A program made the translations under genes and the position numbers. The notes beneath the pieces were generated by a model, which was not told where the DNA came from, did no database searches, and was given only the letters and a program-made list of their open reading frames with translations. 64,000 nucleotides of DNA, taken from Gautieria morchelliformis (lineage: Eukaryota > Basidiomycota > Agaricomycetes > Gomphales > Gomphaceae). This document shows, piece by piece, positions 11,110 through 22,244 of this stretch. Every line of letters starts with the position of its first letter. Position 1 is the first letter of the stretch. The stretch is from positions 1 to 64,000 of the forward strand of contig WHVA01000169.1 of the NCBI GenBank assembly GCA_015179125.1, read 5' to 3'.

Positions 11110-12460
11110 AACTTGCACTGGTGCTGAATCTGTCACTCCTCGAGAAGCGCTTCAAAGTCCGCAGGTGCTTTTATCTGGCATGGAATGGCGCCCATATGGA
11201 GCACTGCTAACCGACTAGGCACAATCGAGTTAGCTACTACATGAGGCAAAGTCACACTGATCCCGCTTACAGCAATACAGCCATACATGGCGAGCGATCA
11301 CGCTCGCGCGAAATGTCACAGATTGAAACTCAGCTAGTACCTTAAAGGAAAGATCTCATGCTTTAGGATGAACAGTGCTTCAGTACTGTTCCCAAGCGGA
11401 GAAATATCGATCTAACATCGTCTGTCTGCATGGGCACGAAAATACCTGTTAGTCAGCTTGAGCTAAGGAGAGCCTCCGTCCTCTGACTAGCCACCTCCCA
11501 ACAGTGCACTTCCCGCTGGAAGCAGTGACTCCTAAACAGGACTGGAAAGGCGAGCAGGGTAGTGGTATAGAGCGGAGTTCTCACGACTTAGCTGCCTTTC
11601 CAGTGTAGTCTGCGCTAAACGTGCTTTGTCAGTGCAGTCACGTGGAAGAGCTTTCGTCGGCTCGAACACACCCGTTTCCCCTAGCAACCCTCTTCCCTAC
11701 CAGAAGCCCAATCTTCGGAGACGGCTGTCCGCGGTAGGTGCAAAGGCTGTGCCCAGCGGCGCTCTGTTGGACGCAGCAACCCGCGGCTTTGCTCGCAGGG
11801 TAGCGTAGCTAAATATTGGAGAGAGCCTCGGCAGCCATAGCGCTTTACTTACAGCGTACAGGACGTCAGGGAACTTACTGAAATTTGAAGCTTAGGGTCT
11901 AAGGTCTTCGCATGCGCCAAGCTACATAGCAACACAAAAGTGATTATCTTCGGCCTCGAGTTTTGGTTGTCTGAGCTTAAGCAAAGAGCTTGGTCCGAGC
12001 CATATAACTATGGCCAGCAGACTGGCGAGTCATAACTCTGAACCACGGGAAGTTACACAATTTCATACACTCGCTCACATATTGCATCACGCTGGACCAG
12101 GAGGGCGTATGCTTACTTTACAATTGTAGAAGTTACTTAGCTGCTTAATCAGATATAATCGCATTGCCAGCGATCCAGCGATATCCTTGCTGTACAGTAT
12201 TTGTGAGAACAATCTGAACAAGACACCAAGACAGCATCAGGGACATCGCTATCATAGTTGTAGTTGAGCTGCCCTGAGGTCTTGTGTATGGAAACCAAAC
12301 GATATTATTTCTCATTAACTGACTATGCGTGCGCGCAGTCTCGCAGTACATTAGACGCAAGTATTGTAGCATCTACGCGTTTATATAAATCGGCGGTTGT
12401 AACAGTATTTTTGCCCAGAACATCACTCACCACCAGTCCATGCCACGACTTCTTCGGCGA
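11110..12460. other. Intergenic DNA between Cys-rich gene and Vps3844 remnant
   Basis: Shared with copies B and C almost base for base. It holds the upstream region of the Cys-rich gene (nearest 100 bp include the 5' leader) and, from about 12145, the 3' flank of the Vps3844 copy. No reading frame is conserved among the copies in a coding fashion. Confidence 0.5.
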
Positions 12461-13410
12461 TCACTCGTGCTTCGAAGCCCCACCAGCGCCGCTGGTCAAC
12501 GTCCCGGGTAGCTCCTGGTCGCCCATTGTATACAGCAGTGCAATGGAGCTTACGGACACCAATATCAGGAAGATGACCGTGCCAAGGATAAGCGTAAACT
12601 CCCTATGAATAATATTATATCAGTCCTGTTACGGCGAAATAAAACAGCAATACAGGATGTAGTGGCCAATGACGGATAACGACACTCACTGGCTAATATC
12701 CTTTTTTTGACACATGCTGCCTGCCCACGAGATATTCTTACACTGCAGGCATAGAAAAGTTTTCTGGTCTGAAAAACTGTTCAAAAAACTGTAAAGAATT
12801 TCCAACCATTTTTAGTGTTTTTTATGCAAAAAAACTATAATAAAATTTTGTGTTTTTATTAGAATATGTCGAGCATGAAAATTGTAAAAAAATCCAAAGT
12901 TTTTTTGCAGGGTTTTTCATGGGTTTCTTTATATTTTAACAACGAAACTTATAAAAACACATAAAAAACCTTGCAAAAAACTTTAAACTTTTCTACAATT
13001 TTCTTGCTCAGCAAATTCTAACAAAAACAAAAAAAATTGTTAAAGTTTTTGTACATTAAAAACACTAATTTAGAATATCTTTACAGTTTTTTGCACAGTT
13101 TTTCAGACCAGAAAATTTTTATATGCCTCCAGTGTTACCACCCTCTTCCAAAGGTGCATTCCCACACTCAGAAACAAGGCAGGTCCGGCCAGCCCTCATA
13201 GCCGCAACACAGTCTCCCCAGGAGGAGTATGATGCAGTGGCGTTTCAACATGCATCCACAGTAGAAAAGCACGTTGAGGTGGAAAATACAGGCACAGTGT
13301 CAGGGATCTTCTTTACAGGAGGCAAGGGTGACTGTGGAGGTTGGGGCAGCTGACATGCGCTCAGATGAGAGGGGGAAAAGATGGCAATGGATAGTCCTTT
13401 GGCCACGGCC
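12461..13410 (-). pseudogene. Vps3844 (DUF3844) 3' half, split by a MITE
   Basis: Matches exons 2 and 3 of the complete gene at 48939-50252. Exon 3 (12602-12461) is intact and encodes the transmembrane tail. Exon 2 (13410-12690) is broken by the 394-bp MITE at 12741-13134. Exon 1 and the start are absent because the duplicated block ends near 13425. Right of the MITE many CpG sites have become TpG or CpA (for example CCCGGG to CCCAGG, TCCGCAG to TCCACAG), whereas left of it the match to copy C is nearly perfect. Not functional. Confidence 0.85.
12741..13134. mobile_element. MITE, CACTG termini, TTA target duplication
   Basis: The 394-bp element begins CACTGCAGGCATA and ends TATGCCTCCAGTG. 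The inverted arms extend over about 57 bp (TTTCTGGTCTGAAAAACTG shared). TTA lies on both sides, and copy C (around 49217) shows the empty site with a single TTA, which proves insertion and fixes the borders. The interior is AT-rich and largely self-complementary. CACT(A/G) ends with a 3-bp duplication point to a CACTA-like family. Confidence 0.9.
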
Positions 13411-13832
13411 TGTAATCCACCACTATCTTCAGGTTATTGAAATCCAGCTCTCACCTAGCAAACCCGTCAAAAAAGTGAAGGAATCATCCGGGAGAATTGT
13501 CCAGATGAGCTTTGAGTGACATGAACGCCAATGCAGGCTTGGATAAACATTGCTTCTCCAGAGATGCGGATGCTACTTGGCCAGCAGTCATCTTTTACCA
13601 TGTTGTGATACCCTATTAGAATGCATGTCCAAATCAAAACTGGCCATCTGGAGGAAACATATCCTGCATGTACAGTATAGGATTGGTTCCTGTGGCCGTA
13701 CACAGTACCAGATGAAGAATCTTTCAGGTTAAATTCTCTCACCGTCACCCAAGGGACACCATCTGGCGCTGGCTAGATGCATCAGTATGGAATCTTGTTG
13801 AATGTTATTGTTTCAGTGCACTGTAAGTGCCA
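13135..13832. other. Vps3844 remnant, then no gene
   Basis: To 13425 this is the remainder of copy A. From 13426 to 13832 I see no coding pattern or repeat. Confidence 0.4.
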
Positions 13833-14258
13833 CACTGTAGGCATAGAAAAAATTTCTGGTCTGAAAAACTGTTCAAAAAACTGTAAAGATTTCCCAAAAA
13901 ATTTTAGGGACATCCATGTAGTGTACTTGTCACCTCACAGCCTGTCTATGCACTCTTATTTTTGCAGGTGGACACCCACCGTTCTCCCTAAACTGCACAA
14001 AAAAATACTCACAAAACCCCCAAAGGCCATCACATTGTAAGTAAAAAAGTACAAAAAACTGTAAGAAAACACTTTTCTTACAGCTTTTTTTTGTTTTTTT
14101 TTGTTTTTTAATTTAATTTATTTTTGTTTTACAAATTTATTACAATTTTTGGGGATTGGGAGGGAAGCTTTAAAAAACACTAAATTTTTTTTTTTGGAAA
14201 ATATTTACAGTTTTTTGAACAGTTTTTCAGATCAGAAAATCTTTATATGCCTCCAGTG
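13833..14258. mobile_element. Second MITE of the same family, CCA target duplication
   Basis: The 426-bp element begins CACTGTAGGCATAG and ends TATGCCTCCAGTG, with the same inner arms as the MITE at 12741. CCA flanks it on both sides (13830-13832 and 14259-14261). The interior includes long A and T runs and about 60 bp near 13915-13990 that are not AT-rich and differ from the first copy. Confidence 0.85.
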
Positions 14259-14275
14259 CCAAGCGCTTCAAGTAC

Positions 14276-14313
14276 TACATATATATATATATAATCTCTC
14301 TCTCTCTCTCTCG
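14276..14313. repeat. Microsatellite (TA)n(TC)n
   Basis: A TA run is followed directly by a TC run just outside the second MITE. Confidence 0.9.
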
Positions 14314-14394
14314 TTGACTGTGCCACACTCTGAGCTACATGCACTATGACAGGTGCTGAGAGTGAGTTTTATTCAAATACATACAGGACTCTTG

Positions 14395-15005
14395 TGTCAT
14401 GACTTGTCTATTTTGGCATGATCACCCTCTGCTCAAACCATCACCCTTCGAACATATTAGTTCACACCATTCACCTTCACTCCCACCATCAGCCATAACC
14501 AACCATCCCTGACAAATACTATGAAACATCACTATCCCCATAAGCTGGCAGTCCTGGGTGTCAGGGCACCATTATCACACTGAGTGCATGATTGCAACTA
14601 CTGCATGATCGCAACCAGTACATGGTTGCAGCCATCATCGCACTGTGTGCATGATCGCAGCCACCATCACACTGTCTGCACCCCAGTGTGATGTGCGATC
14701 AAAGCCTCCAAGCCTCTCCTAGTTTTCAGCACCCTTCTGCCTTGTGTCCCGGTCATTCCCTTCCTGTTCCAGCCATCTCTGACAGCATTCCTTTCTTATC
14801 CATCCCTGTCCTTGTTATTGCTGGTGTGATTGCTTATGTAATTATAGTTGTAGCTAGCTGGCGAAGGGGTTCCTTAGGGTTTTATCTTTGGATCCCCCTT
14901 TGCCAGGTATGTCTGTGTTGTGTATATAGTCCTCTATCTTACTTTGGATCCCCCTTCGTCAGTTTGCCACTTGGGTGTAGAGTGTCTGCCTAGGTTGCCC
15001 TTATA
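14395..15005 (+). repeat. LTR of the gypsy family, ~610 bp
   Basis: Starts TGTCATGACTTGT and ends GGTTGCCCTTATA. Its reverse complement aligns with 23233-24236 at both ends. A second start, TGTCATGATTTGT, lies six bases on at 15011, so two LTR ends abut here. The centre has degenerate ATCGCACA/GCATGATCGCA repeats. No open element lies beside it in matching orientation, so it is a solo or nested LTR. Confidence 0.65.
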
Positions 15006-15384
15006 CCGGGTGTCATGATTTGTTTATTCTGGCTCAACCAACCATCATTCAGGGCTATTATCCTTTGACATATGCATTCATTTTGGTCACCATTGGTCAC
15101 CACACAACTGTGTGCCGAACCCATTCGCTCCATGCATCTTTTTTTACCCTAGCTACATGGAGCAAAGCTTCCAGCTGAGGATCACAAAGGGTATCTATCT
15201 GCAGTAGCTGTTGTGACAGGATCAGCATGTTTGCACCTCTTTGGACTCATACCACAGTCTCAGAAGGCGATGTGACAGATGGCGACAGCCTTTAGAGCTC
15301 TGCAAGGTGTGCTGGCTGAAATCTAAATCCAAACTGACGTGACTTTTCCAAAACACCTCCAGAGTCAATTTGGGAACTCAGGTT
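15006..15384. other. LTR debris
   Basis: Begins with an LTR start at 15011 but no end was recognised before 15384. No gene seen. Confidence 0.35.
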
Positions 15385-15737
15385 GGTTTCTGTGAGGGCA
15401 ACTCTCCCTAGACAGTGGAACTCACGTGGTGTGGCAGAGGAGGATCCAAAGATGAATTAAGAGCTATCTACATGACATACAACTCACCTGGCAGAGGAGG
15501 ATCCAAAGAGGAAAAGCTAAGGACCTCCGCTGCCAGCACCCTACCTATATACCTTGTGCCCCTGATCAAAGTCAGGGATGCCTACTCCACTCCTGACACA
15601 AGTCCATGCCTCTGCAGTACTTGCCTAACATGCACGTCCCAACCCAGAACCTTGGTGCCATTCCAGGATAATTCCTGAAACCCAAGGTTCAGGAACTTGG
15701 CCTGGCCCTTGCGATGTGCTCCAGTCAGATCTGGACT

Positions 15738-16175
15738 TCAGGTCAGAACCAAAGCTGAGACCGGAAATATCCTCAGGAGGGGGTTCCCTGACATCAACCC
15801 CCCTCTAGAGTGCTGCATCCTTGAAGCATGGGACATTATTGAATGGAAAGCTGCCAACTGGACCCTCCAGGGTGCTCCTGGGTGGGTCTGGTAGAATTCC
15901 TGCACCTTTGCTGGCACACAGACATCATATTTGGAGACCCATGAGTTCACCTCATACCTGTAGCCTTCCCACTTGACTAAGAACTGGAAGTCAAGAATCT
16001 TGTTGACGACAGTGTGTTCCTCCCCCATTGACAATTTCCAGTGGTGGTGGGGGTCTGGCCATTCAGCCCAGGATCAGGTCTTCTGGGGCCAGGAGGAGTT
16101 TCACAACATTGAACACTGGGTGCAGCTGAGCCATTGATGCAGGCAGGTGCAGCCGGTATGCATTCCTCCCAACCT
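15738..16175 (-). pseudogene. Gypsy integrase tail with chromodomain
   Basis: Read leftward: QKVGRNAYRLHLPASMAQ, then HPVFNVVKLLLAPEDLI, the conserved post-core part of integrase. A frameshift and a stop follow. Then EEHTVVNKILDFQFLVKWEG, YRYEVNSWVSKYDVCVPAKV and EFYQTHPGAPWR, a chromodomain with its aromatic and VKWEGY residues, closing with the PGAP motif typical of fungal chromoviruses. In intact elements it steers integration to marked chromatin. Here it is disconnected from the rest of pol. Confidence 0.8.
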
Positions 16176-16181
16176 TCTGGA

Positions 16182-16493
16182 CTACATGTGATCCCAGACC
16201 TTCCAAGTCGGCAGGGTGTTGAAGGACTCTTGGGCAAAGACATCTTTGAAGCCCTGCAGGTACTCTGGGATCTCAGTCTTGGCCTTGGCATACTTCTGGG
16301 AAGCCTCAGCAAAGCATTGGGATATTGTGGTTGCCGCTTGGATAGTCACAGGTTTGGGCTCAGGGGGTAAGTCCACATAGAGCAAGTGGTCTCCCTCCTG
16401 CAGCAGGCTCGCAAGGTGGGCTTGTTTGGGGTCTGTGGCTTCTGATGGGCCGGCCTTGGCTTCATTGTTGGTGCCATGGCTCTTGATTGCCAA
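16182..16493 (-). pseudogene. Gypsy reverse transcriptase, N-terminal stub
   Basis: The frame reads ATTISQCFAEASQKYAKAK, then IPEYLQGFKDVFAQESFN and LPTWKVWDHM, which is the linker and start of gypsy RT (usual form: IPEYL..F.DVF.KESFD.LP....WDH). It stops at the internal deletion, before any catalytic motif. Confidence 0.75.
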
Positions 16494-16646
16494 GTGTGGG
16501 CCTGAGCAGCATGTCCATAGTTCCCACTTGGTCTGCCTTAGATCCTTCTGCTCTTCCTGCTCCTTGGCTCAGCAGGTGTGGTGCCAATCCAGGCAGCAAC
16601 TCATGGAGGTCTTGCCAGATTGCCAGTCAATCTCCAGGTTATGATC

Positions 16647-16934
16647 TCAGAGCCAAGGGAAGCCAATGATGATCTCTTGCACTCCAAGGGAGGCAACTAT
16701 GAACAAGGTTCTCTCAGAATGTCCATTGAACCGAAGGATGGCATCCACAGCTTCCATAACCACTCCCAAGGTGTTCAGACTACCATCTACATTGCATATA
16801 TGGATTGGCCTTTGGAGCTTGGTGGTGCTGACCAAGCCAGTTATGCACGGTCTTGGCATTCTCCTTTTGGAAGCTTGGAGCTGGGGCATGCATATCTGGA
16901 GGGCTGGGGTGGGTGTTTGTGTGGCTTCAACCAA
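16647..16934 (-). pseudogene. Gypsy aspartic protease remnant
   Basis: Read leftward: LQRPIHICNVDGSLNTLGVV, a membrane-like FNGHSERTLFIVASLG, then IIIGFPWL, which correspond to the flap region and the final I(I/L)G-x-PWL of retropepsins. The DSG/DTG active site is not readable in this frame. Confidence 0.7.
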
Positions 16935-17179
16935 ATTATCTCATGAAGGTGAGGTGAGTGGGGGTGTTTCATTCTCAACTTCAAGGCAAGAGAACTAGGT
17001 ATGTACAGGCAATGGGGGTACACTTTTCACCTGCTGTGCTCCATAAAACCCGACATCAGCTCTTCCACATTCTCTGTGACCTCTTGAGTTGTGGGTTCCT
17101 CTCTTGCCTTGGGATTCACTTGGCTTGCATCAGCCAAGGCAAGGAGTTCCAGGATCATTGCCAGCTTCTCTTCAAGGGC

Positions 17180-18043
17180 CATCATTTGAACATTGAAGGT
17201 CTGGGGGCACTCTCAGGCATAGTGACCAGATTTTCAGCATCAGTAGCAAGCTACCAAGGGCTTGCTGCTTCAGTGTGTGGCCTCCCTCCATCAGAGCCAG
17301 GCCATCTTTCAGCAGAGCTGGGGTTGTGGCTTGTCTTGGTCCTTGGAGAAGAGGCTCAGGATTGAACACCAGGACTATGGCAGCCTTCAAGAAGGAACCA
17401 GTGCCTTGGACGGGTCTGCTAGCATTTTGACTTGTTTCAAGGAACACCTCATTCACGTCTCAGTTTTGGGACACCCTCCAGGCAGCCTCATACCATCCTT
17501 TGAGGTTGTTGAAGTCTGGGGCACTGTCTCCAAGTAGCACAACAGGCTCAGGTCTATCCCTGCCAGAACTTGATGAACTTCATTGTATTATCATCATATT
17601 CCGCTAGGTCTATCAGTTCCTGGAACTGGTCAATGTACTCATTGATCGGGTCCTTCCCTTGGTACCAGCCTTCAAGCTTTGTGATGGTGGTGAGCTGCTT
17701 GTTACTCAGGCAGAAGTGAGCTATGAACTCCTTCTGGAAATCCACCCAAGTTCAAAAGTGCGGAGCTTGGGTTTTTGCTTTAGCACATAGGACTCAGTTC
17801 ATGAAATGCATGGCTTGGCCAGACTTGAAAACCGACAGGGCCCAATGGATGCAGGCCTTGTCCAAGGGGAATGTGTCTCCACTGATCACGAAATACAGGG
17901 TCAGGGTGTTCAGGAAGACTCAGCCCCATTCTCACTCACCATCGAAATCCAAGGGTGTTGCTGGCTTCACCTTCCCTTGCCTCAAACCCTTCACCAGTTG
18001 CTCTGCTTCTTCTTCTTAATCTTCAAATCCACTGAACTCTTCA
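17180..18043 (-). pseudogene. Gypsy gag, 3' part
   Basis: Read leftward from the copia junction: acidic GFEDEEE run with a stop, PATPLDFDGE, FLNTLTLYFV, IHWALSVFKSGQA, then WVDFQKEFIAHFC and KLEGWYQGKDPINEYIDQF: the gypsy gag domain in order, with several stops. Near 17285-17225 a CCHC knuckle keeps its Cys and His spacing, but three positions inside it are TGA. At least two fit Arg CGA changed by C-to-T at CpG. Confidence 0.75.
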
Positions 18044-18385
18044 GTTTGTATTGAAAAAACTGGTCATACTTGACTGATCACCGACCCTTTGTTCTCTTTG
18101 CGCAGTCCCTTTTGTATTTCACCCCATTGTTTTTATCTCATTGTTCTATTCCTCTTTTAGAGTACAAAAGGACTCTCTAGCTAGTATAAGTAGAGCCCAC
18201 TTGTACGATGACCTCTCAGCTTCTCCTGACGTCGTCTTAGCCTTAGAGTCTTTGTCTTAGACCTCTGCGCCTACGGGTTATGGGCCCCACGCTCTAAATT
18301 GCCCTAACCGATACCACCTTTGGACAAGTGCACTCTGGCTATCTCGACTACACACAAACTCTTGCCTGTTATCTGATCCCTATCC

Positions 18386-19480
18386 ATGACCTACTTTGCC
18401 ATCTCACGACCTTCCATAAGGGTTGAGAAGTTCGACGGTACAAACTGGAGCACTGGGTCTTTTGGTATCCGTGCCAGTCTAATTTTCACCAACGCACGCG
18501 GTATTGCTGATGGCACCGAGACCATCCCAACAAAATCATCACCGCCGACCGATGAAGATCTTGAGAAACTCGAGGACTTTCATAAGTGCTCTTGTCAGGG
18601 CCTATCTATAGTTCTGTCAACTTGCCACCCCTCGGTTTACCAATCTCTCGACCTTGCAAAATCACTACGTGAAAACTGGGTCTCACTCTCTGATAGGTAT
18701 GGTCTCAACACTTGGGTTGACTTCAACAAATATATTTCGACCAAATTCACGACCGACATACCTCTTACCAAACAGATCGACGGCATGTCAGAACTCCGCA
18801 CCCCCATCGTCGCATTTGGACTCGCCATTAGTGACTCTTTCCTCGCCCTCTTCGTCATCCAGGCCCTCCCCACCGCATATGAAGTTGTCCAGCAAACCAT
18901 TCTCGCTACCATCACTGACTTCAAAAACATCTCATGGTCTGACATACGCACTCGGATCCTATCCGAAGAGCTTCATCAAGGTTCACAGGTCGAAGTAAGC
19001 GCGATCACTGTAGGTGGCAAAAAGAAGAAAGACACCTGCAACTACTGCAAGGGAGCTGGGCATTGGGAAAAAGATTGCCGACGCAAGGCTCGTGGCCTCT
19101 CACGAGAGGAGGCCCAGTCTGAGGCATGAAAAGGATAGGGAAAGAAAAAGGAGAAAAAGGATAAAGGGACGGTGCCCTCAGTGAGCACCGTTATATCAGA
19201 CAACCCTGACTCAGTTTCTCAGGCAGCACCTGTATCTATCACTGTGACCCCAAACGACACTGTTTGCTTCTACATTGCGTGTGAATACGAGTGGATGTTG
19301 GACTCAGGTTGCACTGACCACATCACGAAAAATATTTCAGATTTCTCGGAATACCGTTCACTACCCACACTCAGACGCGCATACCTCGCCGATAAAATTA
19401 CCTTTGTCTCCTTCATCAGCATAGGCATGGTCACTGGATCATCGAGAGTCAACGGCCAAGAACGAAAAATTACCCTCATG
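18386..19480 (+). pseudogene. Copia gag and protease, truncated
   Basis: Opens MTYFAISRPSIRVEKFDG, the copia gag domain, and ends its first run at a stop (19127-19129) after the zinc knuckle CNYCKGAGHWEKDC and a basic stretch. The protease part carries EWMLDSGCTDHI with the DSG active site at about 19297-19305. The frame continues to GGRFFSVRKISLK and is then joined to mid-RT by the deletion. It lacks the 22-residue insertion seen in element 2. Confidence 0.85.
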
Positions 19481-19540
19481 ACATGCTGCACGCACCTAAG
19501 ATTGGAGGAAGGTTTTTCAGTGTGCGAAAAATCAGTTTAA

Positions 19541-20860
19541 AAGAAACCTTCGCACCCGTCACAAGACTTGACTCCTTGAAGTTGCTGCTCGCGCTCGCAG
19601 CCCAGCTGGATTGGGACATCCACCATGTTGATATTAAATCAGCATATCTCAATGGAGACTTGGACGAGGAAATATATATGGATCAACCAAAGGGTTTCAC
19701 AATCCAAGGCAAGGAAGACAAGGTGTGTTGCCTCAAAAAGGCCATCTACGGCTTAAAGCAGGCAGGTCGGCAATGGCATATCCACCTGAACAACACACTG
19801 GAGGGACTCGGTTTTCAGAAACTCATTTCTGGCGATGCTTCGATATTTATCAAATGTCACGACAGGGGGGACCCATAGCGCTGGTCTATGTTGACAACCT
19901 CTCTCTTTTCGGTATTCTACCAGCAATCCAGAAATTCAAACGCGTGATTGCCACATGCTATAAGGTAACTGATCTAGGGGAGATCAGTCAGTTCCTCGGT
20001 CTACACCTCACTCGCAACCGTCCAAAGAGATCACTTACCATCAACCAGTCGCACTATATTGAACGCATGCTGATGTGTTTCAACATGTCTGGCTGCAAAC
20101 CCAATTACACCCCACTTGCTACAGGGATGCAACTGGTCGCAAACATCGAGAGAGACTCAGATTTGTCCCACACCTCCCAGTACCAACAGATTGTCAGGTC
20201 GGTCATGTCGCCATGCTAGGATCTCGACCCAACATCTGTTTCGCTGTCAACCGCCTCTCCCAATTCGGTTCTAAGCCTGCCCAAGAGCATCTCTATGCTG
20301 CACAGCACATACTCCGTTACCTATCCGCTACACAAAATGTCATGCCGACATACGGATCAAATGATTCCACCGAATTGGTCGGGTACAGCGACTCTGACTG
20401 GGCCTCAGATACCGACAACCGCCACTCAACCACTGGCTATATCTTCATCCTCACTGGGGGCGCCGTTGCTTGGGCCATGCAGAAGCAATGCACAACAGCA
20501 CTCTCATCCACTGAAGCCGAGTACATGGCTCTTTGTGAGTGTGCAAAACACGAGCAGTGGACACTTTCCCTTTTAAAACAGCTCGACTTCACCATTGACC
20601 TCCCACTCGAAATCTTTTGCGATTCCTCTGGAGCAAAAGAAATCGCAGCTAACAGCATTTTTCACAAGCAGACCAAGCACATAGATATTCATTATCACTA
20701 CATACGAGAATTGATCAACAAACGCACAATCAATATCCTACCCATTTCATCACAGGAAAACATCGCTGACCTTCTGATGAAATCTTTGCCTCAGAACCAA
20801 CACCACTACCTCGCGAAGAATTTTGGTCTTGTTGATAGCTCAAGTACAGGGGAGTGTTGA
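19541..20860 (+). pseudogene. Copia reverse transcriptase/RNase H, frameshifted
   Basis: Begins inside RT at ETFAPVTRLDSLKLLLALA, passes the catalytic DIHHVDIKSAYLNGDL block and the second motif ALVYVDNLSLFG, then RNase H (SDSDWASDTDNRHSTTGY, STEAEYMALCECAKH, EIFCDSSGAKEIA). Two frame changes (near 19878 and 20219) break it. The RT motif is YVDN, not YVDD. Confidence 0.85.
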
Positions 20861-21080
20861 AAAAACCGGTCATACTTGACCGATCACCGACCCTTTGTTC
20901 TCTTTGCACAGTCCCTTTTGTATTTCACCCCATTGTTTTTATCTCATTGTTCTATTCCTCTTTAGAGTACAAAAGGACTCTATAGCTAGTATAAGTAGAG
21001 CCTGCTTGTACGATGACCGCTCAGCTTCTCCTGACATCATCTTAGCCTTAGAGTCTTTGTCTTAGACCTCTGCACCTACA

Positions 21081-21250
21081 GTTTGTGTTTCTTCTCTTCT
21101 CAGCTCTTGGGCCATCAGTCTCACATCTAATTTAGCCATGATGAGGTGTAGTGTGTTGGCTATTTCTTTGTTCTTTGTGTGACTGGCCCAGAGCTCATCT
21201 TTGATATTCGAGATCCATTTGGACTCATCCATCATTATGGGATTCAAGGT
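21081..21250 (-). pseudogene. Gypsy gag, 5' part
   Basis: Reads ESKWISNIKDELWASHTKNK, EIANTLHLIMAKLDVR and ends at the copia junction; the frame continues at 18043 on the far side. This shows one gag gene split by the copia insertion. Confidence 0.7.
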
Positions 21251-21440
21251 GATACTCAGGGACTGACACAAGGCCGAAGGAACAACTTTGCAGGTGCAGG
21301 TGTCAGGTGCAGTATGCTCAGAGGGCATTCTGAAATCCAACTCAGAGTCACTGATGCTGAAGTTGCCTATGGCTTTACTACACAACCCGACCACCAGTCC
21401 TTGGAGAAGAGCTTTTCCTGCTATGAGGGCAACTCTCCCT

Positions 21441-22244
21441 ACACAGCAGAACTCACACGGTCTGGCAGAGGAGGATCACATGGTGATAATGAATGCCACA
21501 ATAATGCATGCAGTGATAAAGCAGTGTGCAATCGGGGTTCCCCTGACAGAAAGCATTGCTGTTATATTTGGAATACAGCGGGTATTTCCTATTTCATGTT
21601 ACCAAAAAGTGGGGGGTCAATGTCATTCAGCCAGTTGCCATAGTAAACTGGGATCACTGGACACCACTAAAGTTCCACTCTTTGTCTGAAACTAACAGAT
21701 ATCAGCACCAATGACATCAGGATTACCATTGTATATCCAGCAATACCTGCTGACAAATACTTCTTGTAGCTAGATATTGAGCAGAGATGGTGAAAATGAC
21801 CTTCCAAGCATGGCCAGGCCAAACCAACAATGACGGACTAAACCTGAACCCATTCCAGACATATACTGGTGCTTATCAGGATACTGCAGTGTTTTCTTAG
21901 TTTAAACCTGACTCCCTGCAGAAGCTTGGGAGGCCCTCATCCTGAAATAGATGTCCTAGTAGCTGTGTGAGGGGGGTGGGACTTTGCAGGGTCATGGTGT
22001 GTTGACAGAGTTCAACATGGCATGTGACTAGTTGAAGGGGTATATGTCATCAAATACATAAATACAGTACTATCCCTGAACACAATGTGGATCATTTCCA
22101 CTGCCAAAAATGAAGAGAACTGAAGTATTGATAGAATTGCAAGGGAATTTTATAAAATCTTGCATATGTATGTCATAAATGATCCTCTAATTTACTATTA
22201 GTATTTCTTGTACAAATTGATGTGCCGGAGAGGTCTGATGCCTG
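21441..22244. other. Gypsy LTR and unassigned DNA
   Basis: Continues the 5' LTR region of the gypsy element. No gene recognised. Confidence 0.35.

Larger units (their letters stand above)
9330..13425. repeat. Segmental duplication, copy A
   Basis: Collinear with copy B (24243-27104) from its left end, and with copy C (46258-49507) from about 9935. It carries the Cys-rich gene, about 1.3 kb of non-coding DNA, and the 3' half of Vps3844. Copy A ends near 13425, inside what in copy C is Vps3844 intron 1, so exon 1 is missing. A and B share an extra 600 bp on the left that C lacks. Identity is very high by eye outside the stretch right of the MITE. Confidence 0.85.
18044..21085 (+). mobile_element. 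Copia element 1, deletion derivative
   Basis: Element at 18049-21080, flanked by the 5-bp duplication GTTTG (18044-18048 and 21081-21085). The 5' LTR is 18049-18275 and the 3' LTR 20855-21080, both about 226 bp. The first bases of the 5' LTR read TA instead of TG. The primer site GGTTATGGGCCCC follows the 5' LTR at 18276. Compared with copia element 2, about 1.7 kb is missing between the protease end and the RT core. It is inserted in the gag of the minus-strand gypsy element. Not autonomous. Confidence 0.9.
15385..21440 (-). mobile_element. Gypsy element, internally deleted, split by copia
   Basis: The LTR ends face each other: TGTGAGGGCAACTCTCCCTA at 15385 and TATGAGGGCAACTCTCCCTA at about 21412, both followed by a matching AACTCAC..GGCAGAGGAGGATC block. 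Reading leftward inside come gag (split by copia at 18049-21080), zinc knuckle, aspartic protease, the first part of reverse transcriptase, a deletion, then the integrase tail and chromodomain. The RT/RNase H/integrase core is missing, the join lying near 16176-16184. The LTRs themselves are too diverged or nested for me to give full borders. Confidence 0.75.
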
